Source: an uncultured Acidimicrobiaceae bacterium
GTDB taxonomy: Bacteria; Actinomycetota; Acidimicrobiia; Spongiisociales; UBA5794
Assembly (NCBI GenBank): GCA_947258985.1
Contig: CAMYKI010000033.1
Span: 1 to 55,019 of the forward strand
Reading direction: 5' to 3'
Length of the DNA: 55,019 nucleotides
Part shown: positions 43,327 through 52,661 of the stretch, one piece after another
Position numbering within the stretch: the first letter of the stretch is position 1
How the letters are laid out: every line of letters starts with the position of its first letter
The notes under the pieces: generated by a model
Database searches by the model: none
What the model was told of the DNA's origin: nothing
Seen by the model: only the letters and a program-made list of their open reading frames with translations
Made by a program: the position numbers and the translations under genes

Positions 43327-44169
43327 ATGACATCCGCAGCACCAAACGAAGACACGAATTCCATGGCAACCGGGGAATCGGCGGCAACGCTTGCAACCCT
43401 CTCCCCCAGCAGGGCGAGCGATTTCAAGGTCTGTCCACGCTTGTTCAAGTTCAAAGCCATCGAGAAGATCGAAGTTCCTCCCACCGTTTATCAGGCTCGC
43501 GGCACGACGGCGCATCTGGCCCTGCAGTGGTTGTTCGATCTGCCTGCCCCGGAGCGGACCGCGGAGACTCTGTACGAGCTTTTTCGCAAGGCATGGGTGG
43601 AGATCAGGGATGAGGAGTTTCCCGGAATGTTCCCCGATACAGAGTCGGAGCGGCAATGGGGCATCGAGAGCCTCGAAGTCCTGTCCAATTACTTCCTGGT
43701 TGAGGATCCGACGCTGCTGGAGCCACTCGATCGGGAGCTCGACATGACGGAAGACCTCGGCGAGATGACCATTCGGGGGATCCTCGATCGAATGGAAGAG
43801 GAGCCGGACGGTGTCGTCATCACCGACTACAAGACCGGCAAGGCGCCGCCGGAGCGATTTGCCATCCCCGCCTTCTTTGCTTTGAAGATCTACGCCGTCC
43901 TCATCCGTAAGAGGACGGGGCAGACGCCGGTGCGTCTCAAGTTGATGTACCTCAACGGTCCGACGGTCTATGAGATTCCGGTCAACGATGCTCAACTCGA
44001 CGCAACGCAGCGGAAGTTGGAAGCGCTGTGGACCGCGATAAATCGTGCCATCGTCCACGACGACTTCCCGCCGCGACCCGGCCGGTTGTGCGACTGGTGC
44101 CAGTACAAAGACATCTGCCCGGCGTTCGCCGATATGCCGGCGGTGGACAACGTCTCAGCCGCGTCGTGA
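43327..44169 (+). CDS. RecB-family (PD-(D/E)XK) nuclease with iron-sulfur cluster motif
   Basis: 280 residues, Cas4/AddB-nuclease-like. SPSRASDFKVCPRLFKFKAI has the first Cys and the QxxY-like entry. GILDRMEEEPDG and VVITDYKTGKAPPE hold the metal-binding Asp and the D-Y-K core, and CDWCQYKDICP gives the remaining three Cys of a 4Fe-4S site. It is a single-domain nuclease and precedes the AdnAB-like pair with a GTGA overlap. It may be an extra nuclease subunit or an independent PD-(D/E)XK enzyme. No cas1, cas2 or CRISPR array is present. Confidence 0.88.
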   Translation: MTSAAPNEDTNSMATGESAATLATLSPSRASDFKVCPRLFKFKAIEKIEVPPTVYQARGTTAHLALQWLFDLPAPERTAETLYELFRKAWVEIRDEEFPGMFPDTESERQWGIESLEVLSNYFLVEDPTLLEPLDRELDMTEDLGEMTIRGILDRMEEEPDGVVITDYKTGKAPPERFAIPAFFALKIYAVLIRKRTGQTPVRLKLMYLNGPTVYEIPVNDAQLDATQRKLEALWTAINRAIVHDDFPPRPGRLCDWCQYKDICPAFADMPAVDNVSAAS

Positions 44170-47162
44170 ATACGCCGAGCTTGTCGGCGGTGACCGCGAT
44201 CGATCCCAGCCAATGGGAGGAAGCGATAGGCGACATCGCTGGGGCGCAACTCGTCGTCGGTGGACCGGGTACCGGGAAGACCGAATTCCTGGTCAGACGG
44301 ACCCTGTACCTGCTCGAACAGGAGCGGATCTCTCCAGAGGACATCACCATCCTGGCGTTCTCCCGGCGCGGCGTGGCGGAAATCAAGGAACGCATCAGGA
44401 GCGCCGCCCCAGGAACCATTGGTGGGCTCGATATCGCCACTTTCCATTCCTACGCAGCTCGGCTCCTCGAGACCCGGGCGGCAGAGGTCGGCTGGAGCGA
44501 TACACCTCAGATCCTCACGGGCCCCGAACAGATCGCCGTCGTGCATGGCCTCCTGAAGTCCGAAGATCCCGCAGATTGGTCCCCGGCGTTTGGGCAGCTT
44601 CTGTCCACCCAGACGTTCGCCCGCGAGGTCACCGAGTTCATTTTGCGGGCTGCCGAGCAAATGCGGACTCCGGCTGAGATCGCCGAGTATCGGCGGGCCG
44701 ACTGGAGAGGTGTCCCCGACTTCCTCGCCCGCTATGGCGCCACTCTGCGTTCAACCGGGAGAGTCGACTACGGAACGCTCATTGCAGTGGCCGCAACGCT
44801 CGTCGAGACAGAGGCCCTCGACCAAGGCCGTCCGTCCGACCGGTTCGTACTCATCGATGAATACCAGGACACGACACCTGCTCAGGTTCGCTTGCTCCAG
44901 TCACTGCAGCTGCGGAACCACAGGGTGTGGGCGGCGGCAGACCCCTATCAGTCCATCTACAGCTTCCGTGGGGCGACGCTGGAGAACGTTGCGTCGTTCC
45001 AGGACGACTTCGCAACCAGCGGCGCGCCGGCGAGAAGAATCCTGCTCACGACATCCTTCCGCACTCCAAGCGCCATCCTGGACGCAGCAGTCGCCGTAAC
45101 CGCCGGGGAGCTCCCCGGTGCAACCGGTGCGGTCGTCCCTGCTTCGGGCGGCGGTGCCATCAACGTTCACCTCTTCGACCAACAGGTCGAAGAGGCAGAG
45201 TGGATAGCGACAGAGGCTCAGCGCCTTCACCTGACCGAGCGGATCCCGTACAGCAAGATCGGCGTGTTCGTCAGAAGCAAACGACGTCTTCTCTCCGAGT
45301 TGTCTCGTGCGCTGGAGAGACGCCACATTCCGCACGATCTGCCGGGAACCCGTCTCAATGATCAGCCGGCGGTGAGGTTCGTTCTCGATCTATCCGCCGC
45401 TGCCACCGGCTGCGACGGCGAGGCGGCGTCCGATCGAGCAATGCGCCGGATCCTGCTTGGTGCTCGTGTTGGTCTCACCATCGGGTCGTTCCGGTCGGTC
45501 GAGCGTCGCTACCGGCGCACCGGATCATGGTCCGAGGCACTTCGGTCCCAGGTACCGGGGTGGGCGGCTCTGGCCGACCTGCTCGACGACCCGGGTTGGG
45601 CCCGGTCGTTGCCTGCAAGCGAGGGATTGTGGCGAATCTGGAGCGAAGTCCCCGGCATCGAAGAGATGGTGACCGACCCGAGGGCAAGCGAGGAACGGGC
45701 TGCCTGGCGCTCGCTTGCCCAGGTTCTCGCCCGTTGGGGGGAAAGAAACCCGGCAGGAACCTTGCTCGACTACCGGGCACTTGCCGAGAGCGAGGAATTC
45801 GAAGCCCAGCCGCTTCTCAGCTACCGACGACCGGCGGGCGACCGACTCACCCTCACGACCCTCCATCAGGCCAAGGGGCTCGACCTCGACATCGTCTTCA
45901 TAGCCGACGCCGTTGACGGCGTCTTCCCTGATCTGCGGTCGCGGGATTCGCTGCTGGGAATCCGGCACATTCTCTCCCACGTCCCCACGGAGACTTCGGC
46001 GTATCGGGCCTTCCGCCTGCAGGAGGAGAGCCGTCTTGCCTACACCGCCATGACCCGGGCCCGACGTCGCGTCGTCTGGACGGCAACCGAACGCGGCCTC
46101 GATGACGGGCCAGGAAGGCCCAGTCGCTTCTTCAGCAAGATTGCGCGGATAACCGGCACGGAGCCGAGCCGGCCGCAAGAAAGCGTATCGGTGTCGCCGA
46201 CACAAGGAGACCGTCCGCCGGTGACACCGGCAGAAGCCGAATCAGCGCTGCGTCGTGCGCTCCTCGACCCGGCGACGGCTTCCCCGACACGTCTAGCCGC
46301 ACTCAGCGCTCTCATCGAGGGCAAGCGTTGGGGACTCCGCGACCCACGACTCTTCTACGGTGTCGCCGAAAGAGGACCGGACGACGGGCTGATCTCCCTC
46401 GAGCCGGTTCTGTCGCCTTCGCAAGCTCAGTCATACGAATTGTGCCCGCGTCGCTACGTGCTCGAGCGACGCCTCCGGGTCGGAGCCGACACCTCGGTCT
46501 ACGCGGCATTCGGCACCCTGATCCACGATGTTCTCGAAGCAGCGGAGAATCGGGCGGCAACGGCCGGCAAGGCCCGAAGCGATATCGATGACGCCATGCA
46601 GGAACTTGCAGCACTCTTCGACCCAGACGACTTCGGTGGTCATCCCTACGCCTCATCGTGGTCAGATCGAGCAGAGTCGGGTCTCGCTCATCTCTACACC
46701 AATTGGCCGGCCCCGCGCCGCCGAGCCGGGATGGTGGAGCATCAGTTGCAGACATCGATTGCGGGAGTCCGCTGGGTCGGCCGCGCCGACAGGATCGACA
46801 TCTCACACGAAGGGGTGACCATCGTCGACTACAAGACGAGCAAGCAGGCGGTCACCAAAGCCGAGGCTGCCGAGTCATTGCAGCTCGGGTTCTACGTACT
46901 TGCTGCCCTTGACGACGTCGCGGTCGCCGAACTCGGGCCGGTTGCGGGCGCCGAGTTCTGGTATCCCATGGCAAAGACCAAGAAGACCACGACTCGCGAC
47001 TTCGACATGCGACAACTCGATGACGTCCGCGTTCGCTTGGATGCTGCCGCTGCGGGCATTACGGAGGAAGACTGGACTCCTGGCCCCGGCAACCACTGTG
47101 ACAGGTGTGCGCTCCGATCTGTATGCCCGGCATGGCCGGAAGGAGGACTCGAGTTCAAATGA
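44166..47162 (+). CDS. adnA: UvrD-like helicase-nuclease, AdnA-type subunit
   Basis: 998 residues. The SF1A motor carries Walker A GGPGTGKTEF (32-41), FVLIDEYQDTTPAQVRLLQS, ADPYQSIYSFRGA, and LTTLHQAKGLDLDIVFIAD. A C-terminal RecB-like nuclease has TIVDYKTSKQAV and a four-Cys cluster (YELCPRR and CDRCALRSVC). It is an AdnA-like partner by order and by the GGPGTGKT form. The pair processes double-strand breaks in mycobacteria. The start is GTG at 44166 overlapping the nuclease stop; the ATGA end overlaps the next gene. Confidence 0.88.
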   Translation: MNTPSLSAVTAIDPSQWEEAIGDIAGAQLVVGGPGTGKTEFLVRRTLYLLEQERISPEDITILAFSRRGVAEIKERIRSAAPGTIGGLDIATFHSYAARLLETRAAEVGWSDTPQILTGPEQIAVVHGLLKSEDPADWSPAFGQLLSTQTFAREVTEFILRAAEQMRTPAEIAEYRRADWRGVPDFLARYGATLRSTGRVDYGTLIAVAATLVETEALDQGRPSDRFVLIDEYQDTTPAQVRLLQSLQLRNHRVWAAADPYQSIYSFRGATLENVASFQDDFATSGAPARRILLTTSFRTPSAILDAAVAVTAGELPGATGAVVPASGGGAINVHLFDQQVEEAEWIATEAQRLHLTERIPYSKIGVFVRSKRRLLSELSRALERRHIPHDLPGTRLNDQPAVRFVLDLSAAATGCDGEAASDRAMRRILLGARVGLTIGSFRSVERRYRRTGSWSEALRSQVPGWAALADLLDDPGWARSLPASEGLWRIWSEVPGIEEMVTDPRASEERAAWRSLAQVLARWGERNPAGTLLDYRALAESEEFEAQPLLSYRRPAGDRLTLTTLHQAKGLDLDIVFIADAVDGVFPDLRSRDSLLGIRHILSHVPTETSAYRAFRLQEESRLAYTAMTRARRRVVWTATERGLDDGPGRPSRFFSKIARITGTEPSRPQESVSVSPTQGDRPPVTPAEAESALRRALLDPATASPTRLAALSALIEGKRWGLRDPRLFYGVAERGPDDGLISLEPVLSPSQAQSYELCPRRYVLERRLRVGADTSVYAAFGTLIHDVLEAAENRAATAGKARSDIDDAMQELAALFDPDDFGGHPYASSWSDRAESGLAHLYTNWPAPRRRAGMVEHQLQTSIAGVRWVGRADRIDISHEGVTIVDYKTSKQAVTKAEAAESLQLGFYVLAALDDVAVAELGPVAGAEFWYPMAKTKKTTTRDFDMRQLDDVRVRLDAAAAGITEEDWTPGPGNHCDRCALRSVCPAWPEGGLEFK

Positions 47163-50100
47163 CGTTTACTCCGACGGCCGAACAGAGAGCGATCATCGAA
47201 TACCCTGCCCTCCCTCTCCGTGTTGCCGCAGGCGCCGGTACCGGCAAGACCACCACGATCGTCTACCGGTTGGCCGCTCTTGTCCGGGCGGGCCTCAGGC
47301 CGGAAAGGGCAATCGGCATCACGTTTACCAACAAGGCCGCGGAAGAACTCGCCGCAAAGCTACGAGACGTCCTCCCGGATCTCGCTGAGGAGGGCCGCGA
47401 AGTCGAGGTAACTACCTATCACGGTTTTGCATATGGGATTCTGCAGGAGTTCGGGGCGTTCATCGGTGTCGAGCGGGACAGCGATGTCATTGGCGCCGGT
47501 CATGTGAGACAGCTGATGCAAGATGCGATCGCCGGGGGCACATTCCCCCATCTCGATCTGACGGCGGTCGCCCAACGAGTGGATGAGGCCGTTGACCTCG
47601 GGTCGCAGCTATCCCGCAATCTGTGTTCGCCGGATGCAGTGGCCCAATTGCCTGCGGAAGATACTCTCGCACTGCGCAGAGCCGACCTCGCTTCCGTGAT
47701 CGACCGCTACACGGCGCTCAAACGAGATCTGGGCGTACTGGATTACGGCGACTTGATTCTTCTCACCCATCAAATGCTCACCAGCCATCCCGACTTGGCC
47801 AGGCGAATCCGGGCCCGCTATTCAGTTGCCCTGCTCGACGAGTATCAAGACACCGATCCAGCACAACGAGAACTGCTCCGACTCATCTTTGGAGACGGGT
47901 TCCCAGTTACGGCAGTCGGTGACGCCGATCAGACAATCTACGAGTGGAGGGGGGCATCGACCGAGAACTTCGAGAGCTTCCCGACCCACTTTCCGGCCGG
48001 TGACGGGAGGCCGGCGGCGACCCTGCCTCTCACCGAGAACCGCCGGTCTCATGCCGCAATCCTCGATGTTGCCCATGCCATACGCAGCGGATTGCACGGT
48101 GACGGGACGTTCGACAAGCTTCGGCCGGTCGCGGGGACACCACAAGGCGCGGTCTCCGCAGACTTCTTCCGAACCGCCGTCGACGAAGCGGAATCTATCG
48201 CCGAAGAGATCGTTCGATTGCATGATGAAGAGGCCGTTCGCTGGAAGGATGTCGCCGTCATCTTCCGAAAGAACATGGACATGGCGCTGGTCCGCGACGC
48301 CCTGCAGGAACAACAGGTTCCTGTCGAGGTCGGCTCCCTCGGTGGCCTGCTCGATCTTCCCGATGTTGCCGACCTCCATGCCTGGCTGCGCACCATCGCG
48401 TGGCCCGGCGATTCCATCGCCCTCGCCCGACTCCTGCTCGGGCCACGCTATCGACTGGGTCTGCGCGACATCGGGGCGCTGACGGATTGGGTCAAGCCGA
48501 ACCGCACCCAGCTGGGCGATGATCCCGACCTCGGCTGGCCGCTGGTAGAGGCGATCGACCAACTCGAGGAGATCTCAGGTCTTCGGCCCAAAGCGCGGTC
48601 ACGCCTTGCCTCATTCCGGACGCTGTACCGGCAATTCCTGAACTACGGCCAGGGCGCATCCCTTGTCGACCTATGCAGACACATTCTCGACGAGACGGGC
48701 ATGTGGAATGAGATCGAGGCGCGTGACCGTGGCTCAGCGTTGACCGCTCGGGTCAATCTCTACAGATTCCTCGACCTTGCGGAGGAGTGGAGCCCGCTGC
48801 GCGGTCGCCCGACCCTGGAGGCGTTTCTCGGGTATCTCGAACTCATCGCGGACGACAGTTCTTCCGCGGAGCTCGATACTGCAAACGTCGGTGCCGAGGA
48901 CGCCGTGGTCCTTCTCACCATCCACCGCGCCAAGGGCCTCGAGTGGGACACTGTCTTTTTGCCGGCCCTGACCACCGGAGTGTTCCCGGCTGCGTCCAGT
49001 GCCCTCGACGACCCGGCCCAACTGGCTCGCTTTGTGCCGTACGAGCTTCGCCTCGAGCCACCGATCCCAATAGAACTCGAGGGTGAGGACCGCCGCAATG
49101 CCCTCCGCCGGTTTCACGAGCGCCAGGAGTGGCGGGCGGCGTATGTCGGAGTCACCCGAGCCCGCTCCCGCCTCTATGTTTCCGGGTCCTTCTGGCACGG
49201 CTCGGCGAAGAGACCACGCTCTCCGAGCCCGCTTCTCGAGGCTGCCACGACCGTTCCCGATCTGGAGATCGTGATGCGGGCCGATGCCCCCGGAGAGAGA
49301 CCCGATTCACTGTCTGTCGTATCGAACGTTGGTGCTCCCGACCCGCTCTTCCCGGATGGATGGCGTTCCGCGCTACGCCGGTCATTGGCCGATCCGGATC
49401 TCCCGGCCACGTTGGGCGAAGGTGCGTCGTACGATGCGGCTGTGAAACAGATCCGGTTGACCCTCGACGACATGCCCGCTCCCCCACCGGCTGCGGCGGA
49501 ACCCCCACGCGTCGATACGTCCGTCACCGGGCTTGTGGCACTCGCACAATGCCCGCAGCGGTTCTACTGGTCGGAGATCGACCCGCTGCCGCGGCGCCCG
49601 GCCGCCGCAATGCGTCGCGGGGTCAAGGTGCACCGTCTGATCGAACTCCACGGGAGAGGTCAGATGCCGCTCGAGGAACTCGACGACGTCTTGTACGACC
49701 TCCCCGAGGGAGACCGGCGGGCTCACTCCGGGCCTGATCCCTACCAGGTGTATCTCGATTCTCGGTTTGCCGCGATGCGCCCCCGCTTCATCGAGGCGCC
49801 CATCGACGTGCGGCTTTCCTCAGGTCGAGTTCGGGGAAGGATCGACGCTATATACGAGAATGAGGACCGGCGCTGGGAGATCGTCGATTTCAAGTCTGGC
49901 CGGCGAAAAGAGAACGCCTCCGCCGTCGTTCAACTCGAGGCCTATGCCGTTGCAGCAGCCGAAGGTGGATTGTCGCCGGAACCTCCCGCGGCGATCACGG
50001 TGACGTTCGCCTACCTCGGGGGCGGATCCCTCGAGGAGGAGTTACACGACGTTGATACCGCCTGGATAGACGACGCCAGAACCCATTTGACGGATCTGGT

Positions 50101-50296
50101 GACGGCGGCGGCCGGACCCGACTACCCGCAGGTCCCGTCACCGGCGTGTCAGACGTGCGATTTTCTCCGGTTCTGCGAGATCGGAAGAGCTCACGTCGTG
50201 ACCGGGCCTGCGTTGAGAAGTTTGACGTCCATCATCGCCCCAAACTCGCCGGTTGCGACCGCCACACCATGGTCTCTGATCAAACCGACCACGTAG
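47159..50296 (+). CDS. adnB: UvrD-like helicase-nuclease, AdnB-type subunit
   Basis: 1045 residues. Walker A is GAGTGKT (25-31). Further landmarks are [55 protein letters not shown] and [16 protein letters not shown]. The C-terminal nuclease has [15 protein letters not shown] followed by [11 protein letters not shown], with cluster Cys in AQCPQRFYW and [10 protein letters not shown]. The ATG overlaps the AdnA stop. About 35 residues after the last Cys run 106 bp into the convergent dtd gene, an unusually long overlap. Confidence 0.9.
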   Translation: MTFTPTAEQRAIIEYPALPLRVAAGAGTGKTTTIVYRLAALVRAGLRPERAIGITFTNKAAEELAAKLRDVLPDLAEEGREVEVTTYHGFAYGILQEFGAFIGVERDSDVIGAGHVRQLMQDAIAGGTFPHLDLTAVAQRVDEAVDLGSQLSRNLCSPDAVAQLPAEDTLALRRADLASVIDRYTALKRDLGVLDYGDLILLTHQMLTSHPDLARRIRARYSVALLDEYQDTDPAQRELLRLIFGDGFPVTAVGDADQTIYEWRGASTENFESFPTHFPAGDGRPAATLPLTENRRSHAAILDVAHAIRSGLHGDGTFDKLRPVAGTPQGAVSADFFRTAVDEAESIAEEIVRLHDEEAVRWKDVAVIFRKNMDMALVRDALQEQQVPVEVGSLGGLLDLPDVADLHAWLRTIAWPGDSIALARLLLGPRYRLGLRDIGALTDWVKPNRTQLGDDPDLGWPLVEAIDQLEEISGLRPKARSRLASFRTLYRQFLNYGQGASLVDLCRHILDETGMWNEIEARDRGSALTARVNLYRFLDLAEEWSPLRGRPTLEAFLGYLELIADDSSSAELDTANVGAEDAVVLLTIHRAKGLEWDTVFLPALTTGVFPAASSALDDPAQLARFVPYELRLEPPIPIELEGEDRRNALRRFHERQEWRAAYVGVTRARSRLYVSGSFWHGSAKRPRSPSPLLEAATTVPDLEIVMRADAPGERPDSLSVVSNVGAPDPLFPDGWRSALRRSLADPDLPATLGEGASYDAAVKQIRLTLDDMPAPPPAAAEPPRVDTSVTGLVALAQCPQRFYWSEIDPLPRRPAAAMRRGVKVHRLIELHGRGQMPLEELDDVLYDLPEGDRRAHSGPDPYQVYLDSRFAAMRPRFIEAPIDVRLSSGRVRGRIDAIYENEDRRWEIVDFKSGRRKENASAVVQLEAYAVAAAEGGLSPEPPAAITVTFAYLGGGSLEEELHDVDTAWIDDARTHLTDLVTAAAGPDYPQVPSPACQTCDFLRFCEIGRAHVVTGPALRSLTSIIAPNSPVATATPWSLIKPTT

Positions 50297-50616
50297 TCAA
50301 CCATCTGCTCCGCCATGACGGGCTGCGCGGCCCTGGTAAACGAGGGCCGTCTCCCTTTGCTGACGTCGGCCAGTAACGTGAACTGACTGACTACGAGCAC
50401 TTCGCCGCCAATGTCCAGTACCGACAGGTTCATCTTCTTGTTCTCGTCGGGGAAGATCCGCAGCCCGAGAACCTTTTCGACCAGGGCTTCGGCATCTCGT
50501 TCCGAGTCGTCGTGCCCGACTCCCAGCAGCACGAGAAGGCCATCACCGATCTGCGCGACGGTTTTGCCGTCCACTGTGACTGAAGCTGACGACACCCGCT
50601 GGATTACAGCTCGCAT
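50191..50616 (-). CDS. dtd: D-aminoacyl-tRNA deacylase
   Basis: 141 residues, full length. [36 protein letters not shown] (catalytic SQFTL) and the C-terminal NAGPVT cross-subunit motif identify it. It removes D-amino acids (and Gly from tRNAAla) mischarged to tRNA. Its 3' end lies inside the adnB-like gene on the other strand. Confidence 0.96.
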   Translation of the reverse strand: MRAVIQRVSSASVTVDGKTVAQIGDGLLVLLGVGHDDSERDAEALVEKVLGLRIFPDENKKMNLSVLDIGGEVLVVSQFTLLADVSKGRRPSFTRAAQPVMAEQMVDYVVGLIRDHGVAVATGEFGAMMDVKLLNAGPVTT

Positions 50617-50631
50617 GGGTTGAATGTAGCC

Positions 50632-51450
50632 CTAGACGCCGGTGACGAAGTCGATCAATTGCTCCACAGCATTGATCAGCGGTGTTTCGACGTCCCGATA
50701 GGTCGAGACCCGGTTGAGGATTTGGCGCCAAAACACGCCGGGGTCACCATCGGCCCCCATCGCAGAGATGATCCCTTCCTTCCACGGAGTTCCTCGGGGA
50801 ATCTCAGGCCAGGACTCGATTCCGACGAGTTGGGGTCGTACCGCCGCCCAGATATCGACGTAAGGGTGACCAAGGACGAGCACGTTCGGGTCCGTGACCT
50901 GAACAGCCAGGCGTGCTTCCTTGGTGCCCGGCATCATGTGGTCGAGAAGGATGCCGAGACGCCGGTCCCCCTGCGGCTGAAAGTCGGCGATCATGTCGAG
51001 CATTTCGTCAACGCCATGCATCGGCTCTACGACGATGCCCTCGACACGGAGATCGTCTCCCCAGATCGCCTCGATGAGCTCTGCATCGTGGATGCCCTCC
51101 ACCCAGATGCGAGACGCCTGCGCCGACCGGGCGCGGACGGGACCGGCATCGATCGATCCCGACGGAGTCAGCGTCGGCACATCGCTTGAATCTGCGGGTG
51201 CCGTAACCAGCCTGACCGGCTTGCCCCGGGATAACAAGACGCCCGGGTGCGGCTTGAATTCGTGGAGATTGCCATCCTGGTCACGGAGGACAACACGTTC
51301 GCCTTGGGTAAATGCAATGATGACGCCCTCGACCCGAGATGGTCGATGGGTCAGCTCGAGCCCGGCAACAGCCGGCACCGCGGGATATGTGGCGGCGGCC
51401 GCATCATCTTGGAGAAGGTCGTTTGACGCCCAGCGGTCGTTGGTCGGCAT
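50632..51450 (-). CDS. DUF3097 protein
   Basis: 272 residues. WVEGIHDAELIEAIWGDDLR, VEGIVVEPMHGVDEML and LGHPYVDIWAAVRPQLVGI are hallmarks of DUF3097, a family largely restricted to actinobacteria. The middle domain has a Toprim-like look (VEGIHDAELIE, then LLDH), but no activity is known to me. The N-terminal 100 residues include a small beta-barrel-like region. It lies 15 bp upstream of dtd on the same strand. Confidence 0.88.
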   Translation of the reverse strand: MPTNDRWASNDLLQDDAAAATYPAVPAVAGLELTHRPSRVEGVIIAFTQGERVVLRDQDGNLHEFKPHPGVLLSRGKPVRLVTAPADSSDVPTLTPSGSIDAGPVRARSAQASRIWVEGIHDAELIEAIWGDDLRVEGIVVEPMHGVDEMLDMIADFQPQGDRRLGILLDHMMPGTKEARLAVQVTDPNVLVLGHPYVDIWAAVRPQLVGIESWPEIPRGTPWKEGIISAMGADGDPGVFWRQILNRVSTYRDVETPLINAVEQLIDFVTGV

Positions 51451-51504
51451 AGCGGGGCAGCGTAACCGCCCGGGGCAGGATGGTGGCGGAACCCCGGCTG
51501 GCTA

Positions 51505-51700
51505 CTCGTCGTCATCGTCATCGTCATCATCGTCATCGTCATCGTCATCATCATCGCCGTCATCATCATCGCCGTCATCATCATCGCCGTCATCATCATC
51601 GATCGCCGTCATCATCATCGCCGTCATCATCATCGCCGTCATCATCATCGCCGTCATCATCATCGCCGTCATCATCATCGCCGCCGCCGCCGCCGTCATC
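51505..51700. repeat. 15-bp tandem repeat (DDDDG codons) with a 4-bp interruption
   Basis: Units of GTCATCATCATCGCC on the plus strand encode Asp-Asp-Asp-Asp-Gly on the minus strand. Eight units are visible, interrupted once by an extra GATC at about 51601-51604, and followed leftward by a run of Asp codons. Confidence 0.85.
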
Positions 51701-52555
51701 ACCGTCATCGCCGCCGCCGTCATCACCGTCATCGCCGCCGCCGCCATCATCACCCGGACCATCACTAGTCGGATCATCCAATTCGTCATCATCGGGAGGT
51801 GTTCCATCCCCTGCGGGATCATCGCCAACCGGATCACCCGAGTCGTCATCGTCATCCGAGGGTCCGCTCGACTCGTCATCCCCCCGGTCCTCCGGATCAT
51901 CCTCCCTGGTCGTCGTTGCCGGCCCATCGTGCCCTGGTTCGAAGGCCAGCGCGACCGGATCGTCGCCCTCGTCCTCCCCGAAGTCCTCAACTCGGGGCGC
52001 AGACCCGCATACCCCGGCAAGATCCTGCGATGTGCCTGCGCCGGCGCTGACGGCCTCCGAGAGACACCGTGCCCACACCTGGACGGCCGCAGCGTATTGC
52101 TGAGCGGCAGTAGCGGACGTCGGAAGATCCCCGGAGGAGTGTGAGTCGATCGATTCGTCCGACCGCAAGTCTTGTGGAGTCTCGTGGCCACCGGCGGCAA
52201 CGATTGTGCCGTCGGGGGGAACCGCTACAACCGACTGCGCGGCTGAGGAAGAGGAGACGCCGATGGTTGGCACCGAAACACCCGCCTCGGGGGACGACAG
52301 TCCGGCTCCCAGGGGGGAGAGAGCGATTCCACCAGCAACCGCCAGAGCTGTCGCTCCAATGAGGAGCTTGATAGTCAGAGCCGAGCCTCCGACCCTCCGC
52401 ATCCAGAAACCCGACTCGGTCAGCTGTGGTGGCCTGCGGGCACCGCTTCCGACATGCCGAAGACCGCAAGATGCGCAGAAGCTGATGCCGCTGACCCTTG
52501 CCACGGCACCGCTGCCGCAGAGGGCGCACCGTTCGCCGCTGAGTTCCTCTCGCAC
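51596..52555 (-). CDS. Zinc-ribbon membrane-anchored protein with Asp/Gly-rich tail (paralog 1, frameshifted end)
   Basis: About 319 residues from the GTG at 52555 (AGGAG 5 nt upstream). An N-terminal zinc ribbon (CALCGSG and CASCGLRH) is followed by one transmembrane helix (LTIKLLIGATALAVAGGIAL). The outer domain contains QQYAAAVQVWARCLSEAV, and a long acidic tail becomes DDDDG repeats. A 4-bp GATC insertion at about 51601 ends the frame early at 51596. Without it the tail would run 30 more residues, mostly Asp, to a stop at 51502-51504. It is related to the next gene upstream (52662-53342) in ribbon, helix and YAAA..WA.C segment. The function is unknown. Confidence 0.75.
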   Translation of the reverse strand: MREELSGERCALCGSGAVARVSGISFCASCGLRHVGSGARRPPQLTESGFWMRRVGGSALTIKLLIGATALAVAGGIALSPLGAGLSSPEAGVSVPTIGVSSSSAAQSVVAVPPDGTIVAAGGHETPQDLRSDESIDSHSSGDLPTSATAAQQYAAAVQVWARCLSEAVSAGAGTSQDLAGVCGSAPRVEDFGEDEGDDPVALAFEPGHDGPATTTREDDPEDRGDDESSGPSDDDDDSGDPVGDDPAGDGTPPDDDELDDPTSDGPGDDGGGGDDGDDGGGDDGDDGGGGGDDDDGDDDDGDDDDGDDDDGDDDDGDR

Positions 52556-52661
52556 TTCCGCTCCTACTCGCACTATGCCCGAGTGCTTTGCGTGCGGGTA
52601 CTACCACTATTGGTATAGTCCCCCGGCGTCATCAGGCGCCTGGCAACCAAGTACCCGCCGA
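52556..52661. other. Intergenic region between the zinc-ribbon paralogs
   Basis: Holds a small dyad ACTAT-TGGT-ATAGT and the 9-mer CCTGATGAC on the minus strand, which also occurs upstream of the paralog (53404-53412). A CATAGT box 23-28 bp before the GTG at 52555 could be its -10. Confidence 0.35.

Noticed and set aside
44166..50296. A phage-defence helicase-nuclease system
   Set aside because: Both large genes fit the AdnAB break-repair pair, and no other defence gene is nearby.
51505..51700. CRISPR-like short regular repeats
   Set aside because: Units are 15 bp with no spacers and encode an Asp/Gly tail in frame.
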